A stretch of 64,000 nucleotides of DNA, from NCBI GenBank assembly GCA_963817395.1, contig CAWFOC010000001.1, positions 62,001 through 126,000 on the forward strand, given 5' to 3'. Positions 54,443 through 63,818 of this stretch are shown here, one piece after another. The notes beneath the pieces were generated by a model. The model had not been told where the DNA came from. It did no database searches and saw only the letters and a program-made list of their open reading frames with translations. The position numbers and the translations under genes were made by a program. How positions within the stretch are numbered: the stretch's first letter is position 1; each line of letters starts with the position of its first letter. The stretch is from CAWGYQ01 sp963817395. GTDB taxonomy: Bacteria; Acidobacteriota; Vicinamibacteria; Vicinamibacterales; CAVPJW01.

Positions 54443-56524
54443 TCACCGTCCGCTGGGTGTCGTGGCAGAGGCGGGCAGGCTGAACGCGAGATACTCGCCG
54501 GAATACGGACCACCGCTCACCGCAACGACGATGTACTGCCGGCCGTTGAGCATGTACGTCATCGGCGAGCCGCTCTGCGGCGCAGGCATGTAGACCGTTC
54601 CCACTTCCTTCCCGGTGGCCTTGTCGTAGGCGCGGAGCATCGCTCCTCGTGGCCGGTCGTTGGTCGTCGTCACGCCGGGATCGCCGGAGATGACGAGCGT
54701 CTTGGTGACCAGCGTGCCGACATTCCCGGCCTGACCTGTGCGCGGAATGTTCAGCCCCTTGAGCGCGGGGTGCAGGCGAATGGCATCGGGCGTGTCGCCG
54801 TGAGGCACCTGCCAGACGATGTCGCCGCGATCGAGGTTGATCGCCGAGATGGTTCCGTACGGCGGCTTCATCAGCGGGAGGCCGCGCACGTTCAGCGCCT
54901 CCCATTCCTCCCAGCCTGCATTGGCGACCGCGGGATCCTCCGGAGGCGCGTCCGCTCCGGCCAGCTCGCCCGGCCCGCGCGTGTGGTGCACCTTCCGTCC
55001 CGCCGTGCCCATCACGTAGTTCACGTCCGAGAAGTCCTTGCCCGGCGATGGCACGAGGCCGAGCGGATCGACACAGGCCTCGCAGGCGGCCGCGTAGAGG
55101 ATATGGGTTTCGGGATCGTACGACGCGCCCGGCCAGTTCGTGCCACCGCTTGCCGTGCCCAGCGTGAGCGTGGCCCGTGGACCCTCGATCTTACTGAGCA
55201 CCGGCGGCGTGAAGATGGGTCCGATCTTGTAGCGGGAGACGAGCTTGAGCGCCTCGGCGCGAAGCTCCGGCGTGAAGTCGATCAGATCGTCGATCGCCAC
55301 ACCGTTGCGGCTGTATGCGGGGGGCTTCGTCGGAAACGGCTGCGTCGGCGCGTACCACTCGCCGGGCACATCGCCCTTCTCGACCGCCCGCTCTTCGATC
55401 GGCCAGACAGGCTGTCCGGTGACGCGATCGAACACGTAGATGAAGCCCTGCTTGCTCGGCTGGGCCACGGCCTTGATGGCGCGTCCGTTCACCGTGATGT
55501 CGGCCAGGATCGGCGCCGACGAGATGTCCATGTCCCAGATCGGATGGTGCACGAGCTGAAAATGCCACTTGCGCTGTCCGGTCTTCAGGTCAACGCAGAC
55601 GAGGCTCTCGGCAAAGAGATTGTTGCCGGGGCGATGGCCTCCGTAATAGTCGCTCGTCGGCGTTTCAACGGGGAGATACGCGAGACCCAGCTCCTCGTCG
55701 ACCGAGATCTGCGTCCAGACTCCCGTGTTGCCGTTATTGGCGGCGGAGTTGTTCAGCCAGGTATCGTGACCGAACTCTCCCGGCATGGGAATCGTGTGAA
55801 AGATCCAGAGACGCTTTCCCGTGCGCGCGTCGTACCCGCGGACGTAGCCCTTGTTGTTGTTGTGCGTCCGCGGCGTGCCGCCCTCGCGGAACGCGGCGCC
55901 GACGATGACGACGTTGCCCGAGACGAGGGGGGTGGAGTGGATGCCGATCTCGCCCGTCTCCAGATCGATGTTCTGATCGATCTCGAGCTTCAGATCCACC
56001 ACGCCGTCGGTGCCGAAACCGGGAATGCGAAAGCCGGTCTTCGCGTTGAGGGCGATGAGCCGGTAGCCGGGGGTGAAATACAGGATGCGCTCCTCGGTGC
56101 CGTCGGTCCAGTAGGCGAGGCCGCGGCCGGAGAGCTGTCGCGGCGCGTTGGCGCCCCGTGCGCCCTCGCGCTCCTGGTGCACCCACAGCAGCTCGCCCGT
56201 GCCTGCGTCGAGGGCGACGACCGCTCGCCGGGTGCCGGCTGTCGTGTACAGGACGCCGTTGACCATCAACGGTGTGCCTTCGAGCTTGTATTCGGGACGC
56301 GATCCGAGGTTGTCGGTCTTGAAGCGCCACGCGACCTCGAGATCGTTGAAGTTGGCGCCCGTGATCTGGTCGAGCGGCGAATATCGGCTGCCGCGGACGT
56401 CGCCGTTATAGGTGGGCCACTCGCCGTTGGCCGTCCCTTTCGGAATCCTGACTGCATTCTGGCCCGAGACCGTCAGCGTCACCGCGATGATTCCGGCCGA
56501 GATCGAGACTGACGCGACAAGCAA
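54443..56524 (-). CDS. PQQ-dependent dehydrogenase (quinoprotein, glucose/alcohol type)
   Basis: About 693 residues. A hydrophobic N-terminus (LLVASVSISAGIIAVTLTVS) is followed by the eight-bladed PQQ propeller: GEWPTYNGDVRGSRYSPLDQ, NDLEVAWRFKTDNLGSRPEY, AGTGELLWVHQEREGARGAN, ETGEIGIHSTPLVSGNVVIV and GQPVWPIEERAVEKGDVPGE. It oxidises a sugar or alcohol in the periplasm and passes electrons to the respiratory chain. The mapped start is TTG 56524; an ATG 22 bases upstream (56546) is out of phase, so an indel may hide the true start. No PQQ-synthesis genes are in the window. The only PqqD-like domain, at 2.5 kb, belongs to a surface protein. Confidence 0.9.
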   Translation of the reverse strand: MLVASVSISAGIIAVTLTVSGQNAVRIPKGTANGEWPTYNGDVRGSRYSPLDQITGANFNDLEVAWRFKTDNLGSRPEYKLEGTPLMVNGVLYTTAGTRRAVVALDAGTGELLWVHQEREGARGANAPRQLSGRGLAYWTDGTEERILYFTPGYRLIALNAKTGFRIPGFGTDGVVDLKLEIDQNIDLETGEIGIHSTPLVSGNVVIVGAAFREGGTPRTHNNNKGYVRGYDARTGKRLWIFHTIPMPGEFGHDTWLNNSAANNGNTGVWTQISVDEELGLAYLPVETPTSDYYGGHRPGNNLFAESLVCVDLKTGQRKWHFQLVHHPIWDMDISSAPILADITVNGRAIKAVAQPSKQGFIYVFDRVTGQPVWPIEERAVEKGDVPGEWYAPTQPFPTKPPAYSRNGVAIDDLIDFTPELRAEALKLVSRYKIGPIFTPPVLSKIEGPRATLTLGTASGGTNWPGASYDPETHILYAAACEACVDPLGLVPSPGKDFSDVNYVMGTAGRKVHHTRGPGELAGADAPPEDPAVANAGWEEWEALNVRGLPLMKPPYGTISAINLDRGDIVWQVPHGDTPDAIRLHPALKGLNIPRTGQAGNVGTLVTKTLVISGDPGVTTTNDRPRGAMLRAYDKATGKEVGTVYMPAPQSGSPMTYMLNGRQYIVVAVSGGPYSGEYLAFSLPASATTPSGR

Positions 56525-56642
56525 GACGATGGATGGTTCCAGACATCACACACTCCATGCTGGACCGACACCGCAGTCAGCGAGTGAAGGTCACGAAACC
56601 GAGACGGCCGGGGCAGTCTACATCAGGGGCAGCGGCCCGGCG

Positions 56643-57497
56643 CTACGGGACCATGCGAAACGCCTGGTAGACGGCCCGCTCGGCCGGGCCCTCGGGCTTG
56701 AATTCCACAACGTAGGGTCCCTCCGCCAGTGACGCCAGTGGCAGCTCCGCCACCAGCCATCGGCCCCCCTGATCGTCACGAGTCGATGACGTGATTGGTA
56801 CCGGCAGCACGCGTCCGGCAGCACTCAACAGCCGAACACTGATCGCGGACTCATCGGGATCGAGCGGGAGTTCGAAGCGCAGGCGTTCCGTCCGCCGAAA
56901 TCGCATGTCTGCGGCGGGCGCCACTGGCTGTGCGGGGCTCGAGCTGCCGCGGAACACCACGGGCGCGGCCAGCGTGACCCGCGAAGGATTCACCATGAAT
57001 TCAGATGTGTCAAACAGCGAGACACCACCGGCGGCGGCCCGCACGCTCACCGTATGGCGCCCCGGTGAGACGACCGGAAGCGGAAGTTCGGTGATGAAGC
57101 TGCGTGCTGTCACATGGCTTCCCGCACCGCCGCTTGCCACCGTCGCGCCATCGGGATCGCCGATCACGACTGATCCGGGGCCGCTCATAGGCGATGAGCC
57201 GGCCTCCAATGGACGTTCCGCGACGACCCAGACGATGGCAGGTGCGGACGTGGCGCCAGGTGAGGGTGGAGCTCCCGAGAAGTTCCACGTGATGTGTAAC
57301 CGAAGCTGGACGGCGTCGCCTGGGGCAGGGAGCCGCGCGATGGCAGCAGCGACGAGGCTTTGGTCTGGCGCGGACGGAGACGGTGTGGACGTGGGCTTCT
57401 GGTATGAAAGACGTGCCTGAGCGTACAGCGCGGCGGACAGCAGCAGTCCGAGCATCGACAGACCGAACGGCCGCGATCTCGTTGACGGCATCGACAT
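56643..57497 (-). CDS. Secreted beta-sandwich protein, VWFA-accessory-like
   Basis: About 284 residues from ATG 57497 (57491 is also possible). The export signal is LSMLGLLLSAALYAQARLSY. The rest is two beta-rich domains: HITWNFSGAPPSPGATSAPA, SFITELPLPVVSPGRHTVSV and RRTERLRFELPLDPDESAIS. It ends AELPLASLAEGPYVVEFKPE-GPAERAVYQAFRMVP. This tail is like the C-terminal part of acidobacterial 'VWFA-related' secreted proteins, but the VWA domain itself is absent. It could be a stand-alone accessory or a truncated relative. It follows the PQQ dehydrogenase region on the same strand, upstream by 119 bases. Confidence 0.65.
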   Translation of the reverse strand: MSMPSTRSRPFGLSMLGLLLSAALYAQARLSYQKPTSTPSPSAPDQSLVAAAIARLPAPGDAVQLRLHITWNFSGAPPSPGATSAPAIVWVVAERPLEAGSSPMSGPGSVVIGDPDGATVASGGAGSHVTARSFITELPLPVVSPGRHTVSVRAAAGGVSLFDTSEFMVNPSRVTLAAPVVFRGSSSPAQPVAPAADMRFRRTERLRFELPLDPDESAISVRLLSAAGRVLPVPITSSTRDDQGGRWLVAELPLASLAEGPYVVEFKPEGPAERAVYQAFRMVP

Positions 57498-57632
57498 TCC
57501 CACGCCGGCCTGTTCAGTGTAGCCATCTCGGCATGCCGACTCAACCGCGTGTCGTCGATGACGAGCTATCTCTGCCGCGACTGCCACCGCCCTGTTGGTA
57601 TTGATCCTGCAATCGTAAATGGCGGAGGCGAC

Positions 57633-58049
57633 ATGGATAGCACAACAATGGCGATTGTCATGGCCGTCGCGGCCTTTGCGGTGTTCGGCGTCTTGTACGT
57701 CGTGTTTGGTGCGCGCAGAGGTAAGGCCGAGGGACACACCGACCGCACGTGGTGTCTGCCTCAGGGACATGGCGATATCGACGTGCGCACCGAGACCGGG
57801 CGAGAGATCGCACCAGACGACACCTGTTCGCCCTCATCGACCGACGGTGCACGAGCCGGTGTCCACCGGAAGGAGAGTGGCCCGATGACCGATGCGGAAA
57901 AGCAGCAACTGTCGGATCTGCTCGATCGTCTCGACGTCGCAACCGGCGAGATCATGCCGCGCGACGGTCGAAACGCCACGGTATTGACCGAGCTCATTCA
58001 ATGTGTGAACGGGCTGCGGAGTCTGCTGGGCATGGTTCGTCCTCACTGA
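57633..58049 (+). CDS. Small membrane-anchored protein, unknown function
   Basis: 138 residues from ATG 57633, with GGAGG seven bases upstream. One N-terminal helix (AIVMAVAAFAVFGVLYVVFG) is followed by a polar region with WCLPQGHGDIDVRTETGREI, and a C-terminal helical segment (MTDAEKQQLSDLLDRLDVAT, TVLTELIQCVNGLRSLLGMV). An internal ATG (57885, MTDAEKQQ) with GGAG upstream might give a shorter cytosolic form. No family recognised. Confidence 0.6.
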   Translation: MDSTTMAIVMAVAAFAVFGVLYVVFGARRGKAEGHTDRTWCLPQGHGDIDVRTETGREIAPDDTCSPSSTDGARAGVHRKESGPMTDAEKQQLSDLLDRLDVATGEIMPRDGRNATVLTELIQCVNGLRSLLGMVRPH

Positions 58050-58097
58050 CGCGCGCTCCCGTCTTTTTCCTCTCCGCGCTACAATCTGAGCGACCGC

Positions 58098-58135
58098 CAG
58101 GCCGGGCAGGCGCGACCGCGCCGCTGCCCGGCCTG
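58098..58135. terminator. 12-bp perfect inverted repeat before XDH-like gene
   Basis: CAGGCCGGGCAG (58098-58109) and CTGCCCGGCCTG (58124-58135) are exact reverse complements across a 14-nt loop. The stem is very strong and ends two bases before the GTG taken as the next gene's start. It could be the terminator of the upstream gene (no T-run) or a structure hiding the downstream ribosome site. Confidence 0.55.
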
Positions 58136-58137
58136 AA

Positions 58138-60615
58138 GTGCCATTGACGCAGGATTCATGGCCAACGCTCGCACTCATCGGCACCAACTACACCACGCCC
58201 GATCTGGTGGCCAAGGTCACCGGCCGGGCGAAGTATGCCGAGGACTACCGCGCCGATGGCATGCTGTTCACCAAACTGCTCTTGAGCCCGATGCCGCATT
58301 GCCGCGTCCGTCTCGATCGACGCGGCGTCGGCGCTCGCGTTGCCCGGCGTTCACGCCATTCTGACCGCCAACGATCTGCCCGGCCAGCCAGCCGTCCCCG
58401 CCCGCTGCGGACGGGTCGGCGACGCTGGCTCCCGAGCGGGCGCTGACCAACGAACCGGTCTACCAGGGTGAGCCGATTCTGGCAGTGGCGGCCGTGGACG
58501 AGGTGACAGCCGCCAACGCGGTCGAGGCTATCCAGCTCGATCTCGAGGCCCTGCCGTTCGTCGTCGATCCCCTCGACAGCTCTGAGAGCGGGCGGCCCGA
58601 ACGCACGACTCGAGGGCAATGCTTACGTCCATGATGGGGTCAGGACGCTCAAGTGGACCGAAGAGGATTTCGCGTCCGCGCAGCGTGGCGCCCTGCCGAG
58701 GGGACCCTGGGGTGACTCGTGGTCGTACGGTGACCTCGACGCCGGGTTCGCCCAGGCCGATCTCGTCCTTGACGAGACGTTTCTGACGCAGTCGTCCAGT
58801 CATCAGCCGCTCGAATCACGGACGGCGATGGCGTACTGGCAGAACGGGAAGCTGTTCCTCCATGGATCCACGCAAAGCGTCGCGCAGACGGTCGAGGCTG
58901 TCGCGGGTTGGGTGGGTGTCGATCCCGCCCAGGTCGTGATCGTCAGCGAGTACACGGGTGGGGGATTCGGCAGCAAGATTCCAGGCGCGCACAGCATGGC
59001 GATTCCCGCGCTTCTCGCGAAGAAGACCGGGCGGCCGGTCATGATGCGTATCAGCCGCGAGGAAGAGCACTACATCGGCCGGGCGCGCCCGGGCCTCACC
59101 GCTCGCGTGCGTATCGGCTTCCGCAAGGACGGGCGCATCACGGCGATCGACCTCTTCATCCTGCAGGACAACGGTCCGTACGACAAACAGTACGACCATA
59201 GCGCCGCGGCCAGCATGTGCTCGCTGGCCTACCAGCCACTGGCGCTCCGTTTCCGCGGCTTGTCAGTCCTGACGAACACGCCGCCCCGCACCTCGCAGCG
59301 CCAGCCTGGCGGTATGCAGCAGAACGCCATCATGGAGCCGATTGTCAGCAAAGGCGCCCGCATGCTGGGAATCGATCAGGTTGAGATGCGGCGCATCAAC
59401 GCGCCAGCGGGAAAGGCCAGCTTCGGGCCGCGAGACAAGGAAGGACGCCGGGCTTATACGACCAGCGCGTTCGTGCGCGAGGCCCTCGATCGGGGCGCCG
59501 AGCTCTTCAACTGGGAAGAGCGCAAGACCCGATCGGGCGAGCGGCGCGGATCGAAGGCGCGCGGCGTGGGTGTTGCCGTCAGTCCCTACACCGGCGGGTA
59601 TTCGATCGGCTACGACGGTCTGGTGAGCATCAGGCCCGACGGCCGACTCTACGTGCACAGCGGGATCGGCAATCTCGGAACCCATTCGGTGATCGATACT
59701 GCCCGCGTCGCGGCGCAGCTCCTCGACATTCCGTGGGACCTCGTCGAGGTGGTCTGGGGCAACACCGGCAGGCATCTGCCCTGGACGTGTCATTCCGACG
59801 GGAGCCAGACCATCCACGCCATGGGCCGCGCGATTCACGCCGCGGCGACGGACGCGAAACGGAAGCTGCAGATGCTCGCGGCTCATGACTTGGGAGGCAG
59901 CCCGGACGACTACGAGGTGGCCGATCAGCGTGTCTTCCGGACCGGCCGGCCGACGGGCGGGATGTCACTTGCGGCGGCCGCCCGGCGTGCGGTGGAGCTC
60001 GGCGGCATCTATGACGGCCACGAGCTGCCGAAGGACATCCACGCGATGACGGTGACCGCCGCGAAAGCGCTGGCAGGTCTCGGTCTCATGGGCGTGGCCA
60101 AGGACACCTATCCCCACGACGGCGAAACCCATTCATTCGTCGTCGGCTTCGCAGAAGTCGAGGTGGACGTCGAGACGGGAACGGTGACGTTGGTCGAGTA
60201 CACCGCCGTCGGCGACGTGGGCACCGTCATTCATCCGCGCAGCCTGGGCGGCCAGATCCTGGGCGGCGGTTGTCTGGGCATCGGCCATGCGCTGATGCAG
60301 AAGCTGGTGTACGACGCTCAGTACGGAGCGGCTCTCGCCAAGCGATTCCATCACAACAAACCGCTCACGATTCTCGACGTGCCACCCGGTGGCATGCACT
60401 ACGCCGCGCTCGACATACCCGATCCCGAAACACCCGTCGGCGCGCGTGGGGTGGGTGAGCCGCCGGTCGGTGCCGGTGTCGGTGCCGTTCTCGCGGCGAT
60501 CGCCGATGCGGTGGGCGACGAGATGTTTCGCCGGATCCCCGTCACGCCGGACATCCTCGTCAGCTCGCTGGCCGCCGGCTGGCGCGTTCATGCGCCGCTC
60601 GCCTCGCACATCTAG
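58138..60615 (+). CDS. Xanthine/aldehyde dehydrogenase-family molybdopterin subunit (frameshifted)
   Basis: About 825 residues in four phases. Phase one (GTG 58138) has LVAKVTGRAKYAEDYRADGM-LFTKLLLSPMPH; phase two (about 58310) ALALPGVHAILTANDLPGQP; phase three (about 58420) NEPVYQGEPILAVAAVDEVT. Phase four (from about 58600 to the end) has GGGFGSKIPGAHSMAIPALL, the cofactor-site segments TNTPPRTSQRQPGGMQQNAI and AVSPYTGGYSIGYDGLVSIR, and a C-terminal ARGVGEPPVGAGVGAVLAAI with the catalytic-type GxGE. This is the large Mo-cofactor subunit that hydroxylates aldehydes, purines or aromatics. The usual [2Fe-2S] and FAD subunits are not adjacent. An RQPGG replaces the more usual RGPG. The start is uncertain because of the upstream hairpin. 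Confidence 0.85.
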
Positions 60616-60704
60616 CGCACCGGTCATTGTTTGCCTGGATTCCCCGACGTATACTGGCGTCCGTTTGTCGGCGAGCTCCACGAGCGTGTGAGCCGAGGAG
60701 GCCT

Positions 60705-61895
60705 ATGACGCGGCGTAATCTGGTGATCGGCGGTGGACTGGTCGCGGTTCTCGCGGGGCTCGGTGTCGGGCAGGCGCTGCTCGATCACGCGGTGGCCGCG
60801 CAAGCCGGTCGAACGGTCGAAGCCCCGATGTTCGAGGTGGATCCGCTCTGGCCGAAGCCGCTCCCGAATCACTGGCTGATCGGCTCGTCGATCGGCGTAT
60901 CCGTGGACGCTCAGGATCATGTCTGGATCATTCACAGACCCGATACGCTCGTCCGGAACGAGGTGGCGGCCGCTGCGTCACCGCCGACGGCGGAGTGCTG
61001 TTTCGCCGCACCGCCGGTGCTCGAGTTCGATGCCGCCGGCAACCTGGTGAATCACTGGGGTGGTCCCGGCCAGGGCTTCGAATGGCCGGAGTCAAACCAC
61101 GGCGTCACGGTGGACTACAAGAGCAACGTGTGGATCGGAGGAAACGGTCAGAAGGATGCCCAGGTCCTGAAGTTCACGCGCGACGGCAAGTTTCTGCTGC
61201 AGATCGGGCACCAGGGCAAGAACGGCGGCAGCAACGATCTCGCCAACCTCGGACGGCCTGCGAAGATCTTCGTGGACCAGGGGGCGAACGAGGCATACAT
61301 CGCCGATGGCTACGGCAACAAGCGCGTGATTGTTTACGACGCCGACAGCGGCCAGTACAAGCGTCACTGGGGCGCGTACGGCAACAAGCCGGACGACACC
61401 AACGCCGGCCCGTACAACCCGAGCGCGCCGCCCCCGCAGCAGTTCCGGAGTCCCGTGCACTGCTCGGAGATCTCGGTCGACAACCTGGTCTACGTGTGCG
61501 ACCGCGTCAACGATCGCGTGCAGGTGTTCCAGAAGAACGGGAAGTTCGTGAAAGAAGTGTTCGTCGCCAAGAACACTCTGGCGTCAGGATCGACGTGGGA
61601 TATCGCCTTCTCGAAAGACCCGGCACAGCGATTCATCTACCTGGCCGACGGGAGCAACGAGAAGGTCTATATCCTCGAGCGCGAGTCGCTCGAGCTGCTC
61701 ACCAGCTTCGGGGACGGCGGGCGTCAGCCGGGCCAGTTCTTCGGCGTACACAGCCTCGCCGTGGATTCGAAGGGCAACCTCTACACGACGGAGACCTACG
61801 AAGGAAAGCGCCTGCAGAAGTTCGTCTACAAGGGCCTCGGTCCCGTCACCAAGAAGGATCAGGGAACGTTGTGGCCCTCGCGTTCCGGGGGCTAG
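60705..61895 (+). CDS. Secreted NHL-repeat beta-propeller protein
   Basis: 396 residues from ATG 60705 (GAGGAGG upstream). MTRRNLVIGGGLVAVLAGLG is a Tat-like/Sec signal. Repeated NHL blades follow: IGVSVDAQDHVWIIHRPDTL, HGVTVDYKSNVWIGGNGQKD-AQVLKFTRDGKFLLQIG, PAKIFVDQGANEAYIADGYG, DNLVYVCDRVNDRVQVFQKN and VHSLAVDSKGNLYTTETYEG. Such six-bladed propellers act as lyases or binding proteins; relatives are often described as 'peptidyl-alpha-hydroxyglycine lyase-like'. It lies 90 bases after the molybdopterin subunit on the same strand and may share its pathway. Confidence 0.87.
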   Translation: MTRRNLVIGGGLVAVLAGLGVGQALLDHAVAAQAGRTVEAPMFEVDPLWPKPLPNHWLIGSSIGVSVDAQDHVWIIHRPDTLVRNEVAAAASPPTAECCFAAPPVLEFDAAGNLVNHWGGPGQGFEWPESNHGVTVDYKSNVWIGGNGQKDAQVLKFTRDGKFLLQIGHQGKNGGSNDLANLGRPAKIFVDQGANEAYIADGYGNKRVIVYDADSGQYKRHWGAYGNKPDDTNAGPYNPSAPPPQQFRSPVHCSEISVDNLVYVCDRVNDRVQVFQKNGKFVKEVFVAKNTLASGSTWDIAFSKDPAQRFIYLADGSNEKVYILERESLELLTSFGDGGRQPGQFFGVHSLAVDSKGNLYTTETYEGKRLQKFVYKGLGPVTKKDQGTLWPSRSGG

Positions 61896-61905
61896 CGTCG
61901 CCGGG

Positions 61906-62229
61906 TTACTTCTTCCCGGGCGCGCGGTAGTCGACGGTCCGCTTCACCGCCTGGTCGACTTCTTCGGCGGTGATGAGCGGTGTCGACTTGAACGTCACGG
62001 CTCCCGACGCGGTGACCGCCAGCGAGAGCGCGATGGCGGCGGCGCTGTCTGGCAGATCCACGATGACGATCGCATCGCGCGCGCCGTAGGTGTAGTAGAA
62101 GGCTTCGACTTTCCCGCCGATGCGCTTGACGGTGGCTTCCACCGTGCTGCGGCGCTTCGATCCACCTTCCTTCATGAGTCCCTTGGTGCCTTCGACGGTG
62201 TAGTCTGCTTCGAACAGATATTTGGGCAT
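61906..62229 (-). CDS. GYD-domain protein
   Basis: 107 residues: MPKYLFEADYTVEGTKGLMK, RSTVEATVKRIGGKVEAFYY-TYGARDAIVIVDLPDSAAAI and VDQAVKRTVDYRAPGKK. This is the small GYD family (here with YGARDA in place of GxYD), a ferredoxin-like fold of unknown function that usually occurs as a single gene. Complete and of normal size; convergent with the propeller gene, 10 bases between stops. Confidence 0.88.
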   Translation of the reverse strand: MPKYLFEADYTVEGTKGLMKEGGSKRRSTVEATVKRIGGKVEAFYYTYGARDAIVIVDLPDSAAAIALSLAVTASGAVTFKSTPLITAEEVDQAVKRTVDYRAPGKK

Positions 62230-62341
62230 GGTTCGTCCTCACGCTGAATACGAATGTGCGGGCCGCATGGGCGGCATGAGCCTGCACACCCTACCGCAAC
62301 TCTGGAGGGCAATCAAGGTATAGTCCGCGTTCAGCCGATCG

Positions 62342-63755
62342 ATGAGCGTGCTTCCCCCGAACCCTTCCGGCCGCTGGCGAATCCTGCTCTTCTACATCTC
62401 GGTGCTCGCCCTTGCCCTGGCGACCTTCTTCTTCGTCGCATGGATCGGCGAGAAGACGCTGACGCGCCCGGGCCAGCCGCCTGCGGGGGCCCGCGAGATG
62501 TCGGAGCAGATTGACACGCTGCTCCATGTGCTGCTGGCGCTCGCGGTGATCATCGTGACCGCGCGGGTCGTCGGCGCGCTCTTCCGGTGGTTTCACCAGC
62601 CGCCCGTCATCGGCGAGGTTGTCGGCGGCATCCTGCTGGGTCCCTCGCTCCTCGGTTACGTGGCGCCCTCAGCCTACGCGTTTCTCCTGCCGGGGCAGGC
62701 CGCGCCGTTTCTGGGCGTCATCGCGCAGCTCGGCGTCATTCTCTACATGTTCCTCGTCGGGCTGCACTTCGATCTCGGCGTACTTCGCGAGAGCGGCCAC
62801 ATGACGCTGGCCATCTCGCACGCGAGCATCATGGTGCCGTTCACTTTCGGGCTGGTACTGGCGCTCGGTCTCTTTGCCGACATGGCGCCTGCCGGCGTCA
62901 CCTTTACCTCGTTCGCGCTCTTCATCGGCGTGTCGATGTCGATCACCGCGTTTCCAGTGCTCGCGCGCATCCTGGGCGACCGGGGTCTCCAGAAGACACG
63001 CATGGGCGTCCTCGCCTTGACCTGCGCGGCCATCAATGATGTCACCGCCTGGTGCCTGCTCGCGTTCGTGGTGAGCGCAACCCAGGCGACTCTTCTCGGG
63101 GCATTCGGCACGCTCGGATTGACGATCCTGCTACATCGTGATCATGGTGTTACTCGTGCGACCGGTGATTGCCCGGGTGGTGCCCTGGCTCGAGGGCCCG
63201 GGCAGGGCAGACGGCAATCTCTCGATCATCTTCGTCGCCCTGCTGCTCTCGGCGCTGGCAACCGAGCTCATCGGCATCCATGCCATCTTCGGCGCGTTTC
63301 TGCTGGGCGCCGTCACGCCACATTCGAGCCGCATCGTGACCGACGTCACCGCGCGCGTCGACGACGTGGTGCGCGTGCTCTTCCTGCCCGCGTTCTTTGC
63401 CTTCACTGGAATGCAGACCCAAATCGGGCTGCTCGGGGGCGTCAACGACTGGCTCGTCTGCCTGCTGATTATCGTGGTGGCGACGGCGGGGAAGTTCGGA
63501 GGAACGGTGGTCGCCGCGAGGTTCACCGGGCTTCACTGGCGCGACGGCGCCGCGCTCGGAATCCTCATGAACACCCGCGGCCTGGTCGAGCTGATCGTGC
63601 TCAACATCGGCCTCGATCTGGGTGTGATCTCGCCGCGCCTCTTCACCATGCTCGTCATCATGGCCGTCGTGACGACGCTGATGACATCGCCGCTCTTGCA
63701 GGCGGTCACGCGCGGTCGGCCGTGGGGTCCCGAATCGGGAACGGCCGCCGCCTAG
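62342..63755 (+). CDS. Cation:proton antiporter (KefB/NhaP-type, frameshifted)
   Basis: About 470 residues, 12-13 helices. Phase one (ATG 62342) has HQPPVIGEVVGGILLGPSLL, LGVILYMFLVGLHFDLGVLR, SFALFIGVSMSITAFPVLAR-ILGDRG and TCAAINDVTAWCLLAFVVSA (the ND motif of the ion site). The phase changes near 63130, then VLLVRPVIARVVPWLEGPGR, AIFGAFLLGAVTPHSSRIVT and ALGILMNTRGLVELIVLNIG-LDLGVI follow. It exchanges Na+ or K+ for protons at the inner membrane. It has no TrkA-N domain. One shift with all motifs kept suggests an indel error. Confidence 0.88.
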
Positions 63756-63818
63756 ACGCATCACCCACGAGCGCTCGCAGAGGTGCGACGGTCTCGGAGC
63801 CGCGGTTCGACGTTGCGG

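Noticed and set aside
54443..56524. Functional link between the PQQ dehydrogenase and the PqqD-like domain at 2.5 kb
   Set aside because: The PqqD-like domain is part of a surface-type fusion 52 kb away with no other PQQ-synthesis gene, so a direct link is not supported.
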